Assembly: GCA_946406115.1 (NCBI GenBank)
Contig: OX291543.1
Location: 31,646,815-31,710,814, forward strand
Direction of reading: 5' to 3'
DNA from: Apoda limacodes
Lineage: Eukaryota; Arthropoda; Insecta; Lepidoptera; Limacodidae
Length of the DNA: 64,000 nucleotides
Part shown: piece by piece, positions 55,801-58,149 of the stretch
Position numbering within the stretch: position 1 is the stretch's first letter
Layout: each line of letters starts with the position of its first letter
Notes under the pieces: model-generated
Told to the model about the DNA's origin: nothing
Databases searched by the model: none
Seen by the model: the letters and a program-made list of their open reading frames with translations, nothing else
Program-made: the position numbers and the translations under genes

Positions 55801-56894
55801 GTAACCGCGGTACCACTGGGTGTAGTACTGGGTGTACCACGGTTAACAAACGCATGGTCAGCCAGATGGACCACGGAACACGGAGCAAGCACCAAAATCC
55901 GTCACGCAACAATATAATCCATAAAAATATTATGAATGCGAAAGTAACTCTGTCTCTCTGTCTGTTTTCTGTTTGTTCAAATTTGACATGCAGATTGTTT
56001 GAGTCTCGGGGAAGGACATAGGCTACTTGAAAACGTCAAGTGAGAATCGGTTTTTTTCTATAATTAAGGAGTTGCCGTTGAAATCCTCCACCGATAACCG
56101 CATTTAGGGCCGGTGGAACCACGGGCAAAAGCTAGTAATAAAATAAAACCAACAAGCATTGCTCGGATTATGATTCCAATGATATTTTACGTAGTTATAA
56201 GTTCTCAGTTCAAAGACTCCTGTCATAGGTAGCTTGTAGTTGTAATTAATGTATCGTATTGCGTTTGCTCAATTCGGTTAGGACGAGTATAACTCGGGCG
56301 TTTCGTTCTTTTTTACTGTCCGATTTGCACAAATAACCCTGAAACGGTTTGTAAGCGGTGTCAAGGCAAAAACCGTATGTATGCTCTTGGAATTTAATAT
56401 TGGAATCTTTCCGGTAGCGAGATGAATTTATACTATGGGTATCCTGTTCGGTCACGCGATGTGAATATATAATTCTGTATTATAATAAGGAAGCATTTTT
56501 CTATTTTGTGTTTAAAATATCAATATTTTGGGCATTATAACATAAATGTGTCTATTTCGTTGCTGTTGATAAAAATAAAAACGTACAAATGCAACCAAAA
56601 CAATTGTCAAAAATGAAAATGCATGCAAGAAAACGCGTTGACACGTTATAATTATATGTCGCTAATAAGTTTTTACCTCAGTTTTGTGTAGCGAGATGTT
56701 AAAAGTGTAACACAGTTTATATTTATGTCGGCTTCGCCTTAACTTTACTAATTAAGAACTTGACTTACCTTTGCCTCGTCCTCGATGGGTTTGGCTGTGC
56801 CATTGTAGTAGCAATTTAACTTCTTATTGGTAAAAGGAGTTACTTCGCACACGCCGTACCAGACACAGTGGCCTTCTGCCGAAGCGGTCGGGAC
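4676..56894 (-). CDS. NPC1: Niemann-Pick C1 homologue (NPC1), lysosomal cholesterol transporter, 21 exons found
   Basis: NPC1 is a polytopic membrane protein of late endosomes and lysosomes. It takes cholesterol from NPC2 through its N-terminal domain and moves it out of the lumen. Insects are sterol auxotrophs and depend on it. Visible landmarks, in residues counted from the first exon found: N-terminal domain with HCVWYG (9-14) and RCPTC; proline linker and first helix (about 225-275); luminal stretch [10 protein letters not shown]; sterol-sensing domain (about 625-800) with ERSIEDEL before it and [19 protein letters not shown] inside; [16 protein letters not shown]; second bundle with GIAVEFCSH and [19 protein letters not shown]. 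Length is close to human NPC1 (1278). All splice sites are GT-AG and all phases agree. The signal-peptide exon is missing. The C-terminus lacks the vertebrate LLNF ending. Insects have NPC1a and NPC1b paralogues; close similarity to human NPC1 favours the NPC1a type, but I cannot prove it. Confidence 0.95.
4822..5839. other. Last NPC1 intron, 3' part, AT-rich
   Basis: Nothing recognisable is seen. The open frame at 5444-5710 (plus) is AT-rich with low complexity and is not supported as a gene. Confidence 0.5.
5840..7600 (-). pseudogene. Jockey-like LINE with endonuclease and polymerase remnants (copy B), internally deleted
   Basis: Read on the minus strand this copy runs from an endonuclease C-terminus near 7570-7290 ([18 protein letters not shown], then GSSNHCLVR), through a linker, to the polymerase N-terminal half ([13 protein letters not shown] at about 6885-6860, STYRPIAIT near 6690, [16 protein letters not shown] near 6575, [13 protein letters not shown] near 6480). 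It then jumps from FLSGSGIR directly to the sequence after YCCHLW at about 6365. The segment carrying the catalytic YADD box, which copy A has, is missing. The 3' end shows the family tail (CCACTTAGGTGGCAAACAAG in plus orientation) and a T-run near 5850. In-frame stops break the rest. It lies antisense within nothing else and shares the NPC1 strand. Confidence 0.85.
7601..8260 (-). other. GC-richer block upstream of LINE copy B, possibly its 5' part
   Basis: Base composition rises sharply from about 7660 to 8230 compared with the AT-rich flanks. Short open frames exist on both strands, but none resembles a known protein. Its position directly upstream of the endonuclease remnant suggests the 5' region or first reading frame of the same LINE. 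This is inference only. Confidence 0.3.
8261..9245. other. Anonymous AT-rich intron
   Basis: No gene, RNA or repeat was recognised here. Confidence 0.5.
9246..9450. repeat. Three-copy tandem repeat of about 75 bp
   Basis: Three imperfect copies start at about 9246, 9325 and 9396. Each carries CTCCATGGAA or a variant, ACATGGAATT, and a TACGGTA phrase. The array lies about 200 bp outside the left end of the transposon at 9666. Confidence 0.65.
9658..9665. repeat. Left 8-bp target site duplication (GTTGCGAC)
   Basis: GTTGCGAC directly precedes the left inverted repeat of the transposon and is repeated in the same orientation at 13053-13060. Confidence 0.85.
9666..9691 (+). repeat. Left terminal inverted repeat, 26 bp
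   Basis: This 26-bp sequence matches the reverse complement of 13027-13052 with no mismatch. Confidence 0.9.
9790..9839 (+). pseudogene. THAP exon 1 of the transposon (start and first two zinc-binding cysteines)
   Basis: The frame opens [16 protein letters not shown], giving the C-x4-C start of a THAP finger. The ATG is 125 bases inside the left end, a layout like that of P elements. The phase needed to join the next exon is reached at 9839, where the sequence reads AC followed by ATAAGT. This is a perfect donor except that the first G is A, so the donor looks mutated. Without splicing the frame stops two codons later. An alternative GT at about 9827 gives the wrong phase. Confidence 0.65.
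10268..10540 (-). pseudogene. Jockey-like LINE 3' tail fragment (copy D)
   Basis: In plus orientation it begins with a T-run, then TATACCACCAGGGTGTCAAA, then CCGTAGCCTATGAACGCT and further sequence aligning with the tail of copy B. It is strongly diverged. It sits inside the P-like transposon and therefore probably inserted after it. Confidence 0.7.
10541..11369. other. Interior of the P-like transposon, no recognisable coding
   Basis: AT-rich sequence. An open frame at 10787-10987 (minus) is not recognisable. This would be the intron between the two THAP exons. Confidence 0.45.
11370..11556 (+). pseudogene. THAP exon 2 of the transposon
   Basis: An acceptor TTTGTAG precedes the exon and a donor GTAAGT follows it. 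The frame reads [17 protein letters not shown], then [15 protein letters not shown]. This supplies the rest of the THAP signature: the FP pair, the invariant tryptophan (W), C-x2-H, and the closing proline region near its end (LHLPIF). Joined to exon 1, the spacing is C-x4-C, 37 residues, then C-x2-H, inside the family range of 35-50. No stop or frameshift occurs within the exon. A host THAP gene is an alternative, but the terminal repeats and target duplication favour a transposase. Confidence 0.85.
11557..11846. other. P-like transposon interior after the THAP exon
   Basis: No continuation of the transposase frame was recognised. A possible acceptor (TTATTCGCAG) near 11738 leads only to short frames with stops. 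Confidence 0.4.
11847..11945 (-). mobile_element. Helitron-like 3' end fragment
   Basis: On the minus strand the fragment ends GGCAAAAGCTAG followed by T, as in the full copies at 52547-52779 and 55918-56135. Only the 3' part is present. Confidence 0.6.
12040..12250 (+). repeat. Lepidopteran short repeat (CCATACAAACTTTGAA family)
   Basis: The order of phrases CTCCATACAAACTTTGAA, AAATTTCAGCTCGATCCGTC, then GTCAGTCATTCAGTCAGT matches a repeat common in moth and butterfly introns. A related degraded stretch lies at 33420-33830. It inserted within the P-like transposon. Confidence 0.6.
12290..12825 (+). repeat. Lepidopteran short repeat (CTTTCTCGATAAATGGGC family)
   Basis: It contains GCCTTTCTCGATAAATGGGC, then a phrase reading AGTAGCTTCTGAGATTAGCG, and ends in CAAACTCTTCAGCTTTATAA. 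I recognise this order from lepidopteran interspersed repeats. The class is uncertain, and its 5' limit is approximate. Confidence 0.5.
13027..13052 (-). repeat. Right terminal inverted repeat, 26 bp
   Basis: This is the perfect inverted partner of 9666-9691. Confidence 0.9.
13053..13060. repeat. Right 8-bp target site duplication (GTTGCGAC)
   Basis: It is identical to 9658-9665 and directly abuts the right inverted repeat. Confidence 0.85.
13061..14546. other. Last NPC1 intron, 5' part
   Basis: It holds a short piece of the jockey-like LINE tail (about 13498-13526, GCTTGTTTGCCACCTTAGTG) and the start of a short interspersed repeat at 13664-13810 (AGGGTTCCGTAC). Nothing else is recognised. 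Confidence 0.5.
14547..14634 (-). CDS. NPC1: NPC1 exon, penultimate (last membrane helix)
   Basis: The frame reads [20 protein letters not shown] then LPVMLSYIG, matching the last transmembrane segment of NPC1. The donor GTAAGT leaves one base (phase 1). Acceptor TTTAG. Confidence 0.93.
14876..15070 (-). CDS. NPC1: NPC1 exon with second-bundle RND core
   Basis: It encodes 65 residues in phase 0, with GIAVEFCSH and [20 protein letters not shown]. This is the membrane region equivalent to helix 10 and 11 of RND-type permeases. The acidic residue of the GxxxE-like motif is kept. Confidence 0.95.
15723..15818 (-). CDS. NPC1: NPC1 exon, 32 residues (membrane helix)
   Basis: The frame ends with [14 protein letters not shown], nearly identical to vertebrate NPC1. 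Both boundaries are phase 0, with acceptor CCAG and donor GTAAGT. Confidence 0.95.
16200..16681 (-). CDS. NPC1: NPC1 exon, C-terminal luminal loop and helix 8
   Basis: This is the largest exon at 482 nt. It reads [52 protein letters not shown], and [15 protein letters not shown], all hallmark NPC1 phrases. Phase 1 in, phase 0 out. Confidence 0.96.
16682..18221. other. NPC1 intron
   Basis: A relic of a common lepidopteran repeat lies at about 17290-17390 (GCACTAAGCCAGCTTGGTGG, GCCGGCG). A related copy is at 20810-20905. The rest is anonymous. Confidence 0.5.
18222..18359 (-). CDS. NPC1: NPC1 exon ([10 protein letters not shown])
   Basis: The frame reads [12 protein letters not shown], then SGCCKRF and FCPNN, the conserved cysteine-rich luminal segment. 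Phase 1 on both sides. Confidence 0.95.
18563..18625 (-). repeat. Short interspersed repeat fragment
   Basis: It starts with AACCCGACCAAGTGTAAGTC, then CGCACCAAAGGTTCC, the reverse orientation of the family seen at 845-945. Confidence 0.55.
18653..18875 (-). CDS. NPC1: NPC1 exon (start of second large luminal loop)
   Basis: The frame reads [20 protein letters not shown], then [14 protein letters not shown] and QNMICG. The IGLDQ-LSMP-DS phrase is diagnostic for NPC1. Phase 0 in, phase 1 out. Confidence 0.96.
19223..19391 (-). CDS. NPC1: NPC1 exon after the sterol-sensing domain
   Basis: It encodes [17 protein letters not shown] and a membrane segment ending WLCSSVA. The FDVFCC phrase matches human DIFCC. 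Phase 2 in, phase 0 out. Confidence 0.93.
19736..19936 (-). CDS. NPC1: NPC1 exon, sterol-sensing domain, second half
   Basis: The frame reads [36 protein letters not shown], and [17 protein letters not shown], helices 5 to 7 of the sterol-sensing domain. Phase 2 in and out. Confidence 0.96.
20142..20343 (-). CDS. NPC1: NPC1 exon, sterol-sensing domain core
   Basis: It encodes [20 protein letters not shown]. The proline matches human NPC1 P691, needed for sterol sensing, and GVDN is the RND-type charged core. Phase 1 in, phase 2 out. Confidence 0.97.
20810..20905 (+). repeat. Lepidopteran short repeat relic
   Basis: It contains CAATCCGCACTGGGCC, GTGGACTATGACCC and CCGTGCCCCAGCAGTGAG, phrases of a repeat common in lepidopteran introns. 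Confidence 0.55.
21093..21354 (-). CDS. NPC1: NPC1 exon, entry to the sterol-sensing domain
   Basis: The frame reads [12 protein letters not shown], then [19 protein letters not shown], then a helix ending [12 protein letters not shown]. Phase 0 in, phase 1 out. Donor GTAAGC. Confidence 0.96.
21601..21772 (-). CDS. NPC1: NPC1 exon, middle luminal domain
   Basis: It encodes [20 protein letters not shown] and [19 protein letters not shown], matching the GGP-VFP and ATALVITFPVNN region of vertebrate NPC1. Phase 2 in, phase 0 out. Confidence 0.93.
22080..22445. repeat. Two short interspersed repeat fragments in an NPC1 intron
   Basis: At 22080-22140 lies a minus-strand piece of the family at 845-945. 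At about 22185-22445 lies another family, with TTGGACATTACACACA, AGCTAAGCTTGTAC and GGATGGAACCCGGATC. A related copy of the second is at 58845-59035. Confidence 0.5.
22450..22633 (-). CDS. NPC1: NPC1 exon, middle luminal domain
   Basis: The frame reads [20 protein letters not shown], then [23 protein letters not shown] matches human QDICLAPL. Phase 1 in, phase 2 out. Confidence 0.93.
22695..22870 (+). repeat. Single-arm copy of the fold-back family
   Basis: It has TATCCGTGGTACC, CCATGGTTAG, CATGTATACGATAAATACAC, then TTCTCAACCGACCGACTCAA and GGTTCTCAGTTTGACCTGTA, in the same order as one arm of the palindrome at 54880-55860. It ends about 50 bases from an NPC1 exon. Confidence 0.7.
22919..23197 (-). 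CDS. NPC1: NPC1 exon, helix 2 and start of the middle luminal domain
   Basis: It encodes a helix ([12 protein letters not shown]) followed by [30 protein letters not shown] and [17 protein letters not shown]. This matches human TTNPVDLWSAP and RLEKEYFDQHFGPFFRTEQ. Phase 1 in and out. Confidence 0.96.
23625..23730 (+). pseudogene. LINE C-terminal relic ([14 protein letters not shown])
   Basis: A short plus-strand frame reads [20 protein letters not shown]. This resembles the extreme C-terminus of a lepidopteran non-LTR retrotransposon polyprotein. Nothing upstream is preserved. Confidence 0.45.
23840..23980. mobile_element. GC-rich MITE-like element, 141 bp, with inverted ends
   Basis: Both ends begin GGCCGGT on opposite strands, with a further matching block (CAGTAATATGCGGT against CAGTGATATGCGGT). 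Flanking triplets are TAA and TGA, close to the TWA duplication of PIF/Harbinger elements. The class is inferred. Confidence 0.5.
24219..24407 (-). CDS. NPC1: NPC1 exon, cytosolic loop before helix 2
   Basis: The frame reads [18 protein letters not shown], then [20 protein letters not shown], the segment aligned with human RLFTRWGSFCVRNPGCV. Phase 1 in and out. Donor GTAAAT. Confidence 0.93.
24408..26737. other. NPC1 intron
   Basis: AT-rich with no recognised element. The open frame at 25862-26152 (minus) is AT-driven and unsupported. Confidence 0.5.
26738..26812 (-). CDS. NPC1: Probable NPC1 exon in the first cytosolic loop (possibly alternative)
   Basis: A 75-nt block of about 75% or more GC stands alone in an AT-rich intron. 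On the minus strand a CTAAC branch-like motif and ACAG precede it, and GTACGT follows. It starts and ends in phase 1, exactly what the neighbours at 31855-32047 and 24219-24407 need. Its frame is open and adds 25 residues ending [10 protein letters not shown], which runs on into SVSSDND. The acceptor has no real pyrimidine tract and the branch-to-AG distance is short, so skipping is plausible. The loop is poorly conserved, so homology cannot decide. Confidence 0.62.
26813..31854. other. NPC1 intron
   Basis: It holds a relic related to LINE 3' tails at about 28500-28710 (plus; GAGCTCCCTGCC, GTCAGGCGGGCGG). The rest is AT-rich and anonymous. Confidence 0.5.
31855..32047 (-). CDS. NPC1: NPC1 exon, proline linker and first membrane helix
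   Basis: The frame reads [20 protein letters not shown], a poly-proline linker, then the hydrophobic stretch [20 protein letters not shown]. This matches the CSCQDCS-PPPPP arrangement of human NPC1. Phase 0 in, phase 1 out. Confidence 0.96.
32757..32969 (-). CDS. NPC1: NPC1 exon, end of N-terminal domain
   Basis: It encodes 71 residues in phase 0, with [18 protein letters not shown] and [13 protein letters not shown]. This corresponds to human LLCGK-ADACNATNWIEYM. The first codon GTG follows an acceptor and is not a start. Confidence 0.93.
33240..33840 (+). repeat. Degraded lepidopteran short repeat, tandem-like
   Basis: Several phrases such as CCCCCTAGGGGATGA, TTTCAGCCCCCATTTTACCC and ATATCGGAATT recur within 600 bp. 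They resemble the family at 12040-12250. Open frames here are not supported as genes. Confidence 0.5.
33879..33958 (-). CDS. NPC1: NPC1 exon, N-terminal domain (27 residues)
   Basis: The frame reads [20 protein letters not shown] then YDSCSQ, matching human [21 protein letters not shown]. Phase 1 in, phase 0 out. Confidence 0.95.
34502..34721 (-). CDS. NPC1: NPC1 exon, N-terminal sterol-binding domain
   Basis: It reads [20 protein letters not shown], then [20 protein letters not shown] and SPNHSDF. The cysteine spacing and RCPTC and MTCSP phrases are diagnostic of the NPC1 N-terminal domain. Phase 0 in, phase 1 out. The donor GTGGGT is weaker than others. Confidence 0.96.
34812..34952 (-). 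mobile_element. Helitron-like 5' part
   Basis: On the minus strand it reads from TAATATTATAAATGCGAAAG through a GTCTGTCTGTCTGT run to GAGTCCCGGGGAAGG. The 3' part is missing. It directly abuts the LINE tail at 34953. Confidence 0.65.
34953..35070 (-). pseudogene. Jockey-like LINE 3' tail fragment (copy E)
   Basis: In plus orientation it reads TATACCACTAAGGTGGTAAA then CGGTCCGCCTGATGGCAAAC, the terminal 3' sequence of the family. Confidence 0.75.
35071..36859. other. Giant NPC1 intron, anonymous part
   Basis: No gene or repeat recognised. Confidence 0.5.
36860..37450. repeat. Short repeat body split by a LINE tail
   Basis: Phrases CTGTATGTCAAGACCCTTTT with ATCACGTTGTAATTAATATT (36880-36945) recur after the LINE tail at 37380-37450 (CTGTCTGTCAAGACCCTTTT, GGTATCAAGTT). 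The pattern suggests a duplicated or interrupted element of the family at 40330-40790. Confidence 0.45.
36946..37190 (+). pseudogene. Jockey-like LINE C-terminus and 3' tail (copy F)
   Basis: The plus-strand frame reads [20 protein letters not shown], then [19 protein letters not shown], and stops. The tail GCTTGTTTGCCACCTTAGTG and a poly(A) run follow, the hallmark of a 5'-truncated LINE insertion. It closely matches copy I at 50612-51175. Confidence 0.85.
37451..40329. other. Giant NPC1 intron, anonymous part
   Basis: AT-rich with no recognised gene or repeat. Open frames at 38170-38367 and 39137-39319 are compositional. Confidence 0.5.
40330..40790 (-). repeat. Near-complete short interspersed repeat
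   Basis: In plus orientation it runs from AAAACCCGGCTTACTCCGAG through GCCAAATTTCATGATTCTAG and GGTCTTGCTTGACCGACAGA. The phrase order matches the family seen at 845-945 and 49160-49400 and gives its fuller length. Confidence 0.55.
40791..41689. other. Giant NPC1 intron, anonymous part
   Basis: No feature recognised. Confidence 0.45.
41690..41930 (-). mobile_element. Helitron-like copy, variant subfamily
   Basis: On the minus strand it contains CCACTGGACGGATCGGGGAT, AGGCTACTATGTATCCC and CCCGCGGGAATTATTATAAC. It shares this variant interior with the copy at 42324-42649. The CTAG end is not preserved. Confidence 0.6.
42324..42649 (+). mobile_element. Helitron-like copy, full length, 326 bp
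   Basis: It begins TCCTACTAATATTATAAATG after an A and ends GTCTAG before a T, the A|T target and TC...CTAG ends expected of Helitrons. Near the 3' end, GCGCGGGCGGAGCC can form a small hairpin. It is the longer variant subfamily. Confidence 0.65.
42930..43246 (+). mobile_element. Helitron-like copy interrupted by a LINE tail (copy G at about 42985-43180)
   Basis: Helitron interior (AGTAACTATAACCTAATTTC) precedes and the Helitron end (GAATTTAGCGCAAGCGGAGC, then GGCAAAAGCTGG) follows a 5'-truncated jockey-like tail that reads AACTTCCTCTCGCG to CCTTAGTGGTATAAAA. The LINE therefore inserted into an existing Helitron copy. Confidence 0.6.
43424..43645 (+). mobile_element. Helitron-like copy, ends decayed
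   Basis: It shows TCGCTTAAACCGCTGG, GGACATAGGCTACTTGAAAA, GCCGTTGAAATCCTACACCG and GGATTTAGCGCGG in family order. Both termini are mutated. Confidence 0.6.
43646..44954. other. Giant NPC1 intron, mostly anonymous
   Basis: A two-copy direct repeat of GACACCTACATCCAGCGAC lies at 44070-44108. A GC-rich repeat relic (TCGGCCCGATCGCCCCTGG) lies near 43945-43995. Open frames at 44203-44528 overlap on both strands and are not convincing. Confidence 0.45.
44955..45225 (+). repeat. Short interspersed repeat fragment
   Basis: It starts TTTTAGGGTTCTGTCTTCCG and matches the 5' side of the family seen at 13664-13810. Confidence 0.45.
45226..46329. other. Giant NPC1 intron, anonymous part
   Basis: No feature recognised. 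Confidence 0.5.
46330..47080 (-). pseudogene. Jockey-like LINE reverse transcriptase fragment (copy H), internally deleted
   Basis: On the minus strand the polymerase N-terminal part ([20 protein letters not shown], about 46900-46840) is fused directly to [10 protein letters not shown] near 46800. The region that carries the first catalytic aspartate (AFDRVWH in copy B) is lost. The sequence after it corresponds to copy A positions 90-590 with frameshifts. The deletion differs from that in copy B. Confidence 0.8.
47081..47644. other. Giant NPC1 intron, anonymous part
   Basis: No feature recognised. Confidence 0.45.
47645..48185. repeat. Diverged four-unit tandem array
   Basis: Units starting near 47651, 47827, 47972 and 48095 share TTTACAAAACAA, ATACGTCACTGTGG-like, and AACAAGAT phrases. 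The first and last units also share GTCAAGCGGTTTAAC. Unit length varies from about 125 to 178 bp. Confidence 0.65.
48541..48853. repeat. Three-unit tandem array of about 105-125 bp
   Basis: Each unit starts AATGAGTCCCG and carries a GCACTTATTTATT-like phrase, TTTTTAATTCTTATTG or a variant, and GCAGTCGGGTTTTTT. Starts are near 48541, 48667 and 48772. The last unit ends in a T-run. Confidence 0.75.
48854..49159. other. AT-rich intron
   Basis: Only AT-rich simple-sequence tracts (TATATATTATCATATATTAT) are seen. Confidence 0.45.
49160..49400 (+). repeat. Short interspersed repeat
   Basis: It contains CATTCATCGAAATCGGTCTA, ACAGACAGACCGACGAACGG and GGTTACGGAACC in the order seen in the family at 40330-40790. 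The open frame at 49252-49452 falls in the repeat. Confidence 0.55.
49401..50611. other. Giant NPC1 intron, anonymous part
   Basis: No feature recognised. Overlapping opposite-strand frames at 49943-50236 are not convincing. Confidence 0.45.
50612..51175 (+). pseudogene. Jockey-like LINE C-terminal region and 3' tail (copy I)
   Basis: Plus-strand sequence covers the polymerase C-terminal part: [12 protein letters not shown] at the start, then [40 protein letters not shown] and [20 protein letters not shown]. An intact frame runs 50713-51051 (112 residues). One small insertion near 51000 shifts the end. The 3' tail (GCCGCCTTAGTGGTATAA) and a poly(A) run follow. It overlaps copy A by about 100 bp and supplies the tail that copy A loses at the window edge. 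Confidence 0.85.
51176..52248. other. Giant NPC1 intron, anonymous part
   Basis: No feature recognised. Confidence 0.45.
52249..52293 (+). repeat. Left arm of a perfect 45-bp inverted repeat
   Basis: It starts ATAGGCTAGATCGCGTAAAT and is the exact reverse complement of 54135-54179. Weaker similarity continues inward for about 15 bases. Confidence 0.85.
52547..52779 (-). mobile_element. Helitron-like copy, full length, 233 bp
   Basis: On the minus strand it begins TCCATACTAATATTATAACT after an A and ends GGCAAAAGCTAG before a T. The interior carries TCTGTTACCTCTTCACGCTT-type and GGACATAGGC phrases. These ends and target fit a non-autonomous Helitron. Confidence 0.75.
53360..53470 (-). mobile_element. 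Helitron-like 3' fragment
   Basis: In plus orientation, GCGGCTTTGCCCGCGCAAAA then TTGGTTATCGTTCTAGTATT matches the 3' part of the family. The terminal CTAG is mutated. Confidence 0.5.
53471..54134. other. Giant NPC1 intron, anonymous part
   Basis: The open frame at 53767-53982 (plus) is AT-driven. A weak match to the 45-bp repeat occurs near 53672-53690. Confidence 0.4.
54135..54179 (-). repeat. Right arm of a perfect 45-bp inverted repeat
   Basis: It is the exact inverted match of 52249-52293, 1.84 kb away. Confidence 0.85.
54180..54879. other. Giant NPC1 intron, anonymous part
   Basis: Only a Helitron-like 5' tip (CCTCTTTATAATATTAGTAT, minus, near 54800-54835) is seen. Confidence 0.4.
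54880..55860. mobile_element. Fold-back (palindromic) element of about 980 bp with nested inverted units
   Basis: The outer arms (about 54883-54995 and 55745-55857) are near-perfect inverted copies with TTTGTTAACCGTGGTACACC, GGTACCGCGGTTACTTTTTC and TTGCATGTATGCGATAAAT. Inside, each arm holds several units of TTTTTAACCGACTTCAAAAA, GGTTCTCAGTTTGACCTGTA-like text and a TATG/CATA microsatellite, mirrored about a centre near 55315. The microsatellite is TGTATG on the left and CATACATT on the right. A half-arm copy lies at 22695-22870, so the family is dispersed. Confidence 0.85.
55918..56135 (+). mobile_element. Helitron-like copy, full length, 218 bp
   Basis: It begins TCCATAAAAATATTATGAAT after an A and ends GGGCAAAAGCTAG before a T. 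GGGCCGGTGGAACCACGGGC lies just before the end, as the hairpin position requires. Confidence 0.75.
56136..56768. other. Giant NPC1 intron, end next to the first exon found
   Basis: No feature recognised. The open frame at 56246-56455 (minus) has no recognisable domain. Confidence 0.4.
56769..56894 (-). CDS. NPC1: First NPC1 exon found (start of mature N-terminal domain)
   Basis: It encodes 42 residues in phase 0, with [30 protein letters not shown] and EDEAK. HCVWYG aligns with human CIWYGEC, which follows the signal peptide by a few residues, so only a signal-peptide exon should be missing. Acceptor TTTCAG, donor GTAAGT. No convincing signal-peptide exon was found between here and 64000. Confidence 0.95.
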
Positions 56895-56988
56895 CTGAAA
56901 CGGAAATTATCATTAGAAAACATATTACGTTGAAAAGAAATATCATACAAGTATCTCAGTTTTGTATGGATATATTTCGACCTATTAA

Positions 56989-57463
56989 TCCATACTAATT
57001 GTATGGATTGCGGAAGTGCGGATTAAGAACCTGGGATGGAATGTCTGAGTCCTGGGAAAGGATATAGGCTACTTGAAAACGCCAAGTGTGGTCGATTTGT
57101 GGCTTGGAAAAGACACATTACATAAAACGTTTAAAACGCATCGAAAGTGCTAGCTTAAAATCAAAAGGATTTAAAGAAAGGCTTCCCGCCAATACTTCTG
57201 TGATAGAAGATTTGGAAGAAAATAAAGAATTAAATAATTTAGACATAGAGGCCATAGTAAACAGTTAGATATCCAAAAATTAGGGAATCGCAATATCTAA
57301 AAAAAAGGAAAATGTTAAATTTAAAAGATCATATTTAATGTGGCGCTGCTTTTCATTCATTTTAACGTGTGAGTCGGTTTTATTTCTATAATTGAGGAGT
57401 TGCCGTTGAAATCCTACACCGATAACCGAATTTAGCGCGGGTGAAACCGCGGGCAAAAGCCAG
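56989..57463 (+). mobile_element. Helitron-like copy split by a 276-bp insertion
   Basis: The left part (56989-57090) begins TCCATACTAATTGTATGG and reaches GAAAACGCCAAGTGTG. The right part (57367-57463) resumes GTGTGAGTCGGTTTT and ends GCAAAAGCCAG. The family's uninterrupted sequence is CAAGTGTGAGTCGG, so GTGTG was duplicated at the insertion. Confidence 0.7.
57091..57366 (+). mobile_element. Unidentified 276-bp insert flanked by GTGTG duplications
   Basis: It starts GTCGATTTGTGGCTTGG and ends TTCATTTTAAC, without evident inverted ends or a poly(A) tail. On the plus strand a frame of about 54 codons, lysine- and glutamate-rich (KRLKRIESASLKSKGFKERL, then VIEDLEENKELNN), runs to a stop at 57266-57268. 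I do not recognise it. Confidence 0.5.
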
Positions 57464-57903
57464 TATATATATAATATATATCTACGTGTGTGACGGGCTA
57501 CATTATAAAAGAGGTCAAAGTATAATTCGTTCGATATACACAAGAAAAGGATAAAATTTCGTTCGCATGACATATTAGAAATCAATGACCTGAACCGCTC
57601 GAATTAAGACGATTTCAGTTTAAGTTTATACTAGATACACGTTTGCTATGTACATAAAACGAGTTGAAATTTGTTTTTGTGTATATTAAGGCTTAACATT
57701 GACAAACAAAACATTTCAATTTTAATTTTAAATAAGGATGACGGCTGCAAAAATAAATATATCAGCATAATTATTCGGATTTGAAAGGAAACTGAACAAA
57801 GGAATAATAAGCAGAGTCCGTTACAGATAGTTTATGTAAAATATATAGATATCGACTCCTGCTTACTAAAAAGCTAGAAATAACGGCAACGTCAAACGAA
57901 AAA
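57464..57903. other. AT-rich spacer
   Basis: No feature recognised. Confidence 0.4.
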
Positions 57904-58149
57904 TCCATACTAATATTATAAATGCGAAAGAACTCTGTCTGTAACTCTGTCTGTTACCATCTCACACTTAAAACGCTGTACCTACCGATTAAGATGAATT
58001 TTGGCATGGAGATAGTTTAAGTCTCAGAGATGGACATAGGCTACTTAAAAACTTCAAGTGTGAGTCTATTTTTTTCTGTAATTAAAAAGTTGCCGTTGAA
58101 ATCCTACACCACCGAATTTAGGGCGGGTATAACCACAGGCAAAAACTAC
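57904..58149 (+). mobile_element. Helitron-like copy, full length, 246 bp, 3' end mutated
   Basis: It begins TCCATACTAATATTATAAAT after an A and ends GGCAAAAACTAC before a T, a one-base change from CTAG. The interior matches the family throughout. Confidence 0.7.
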
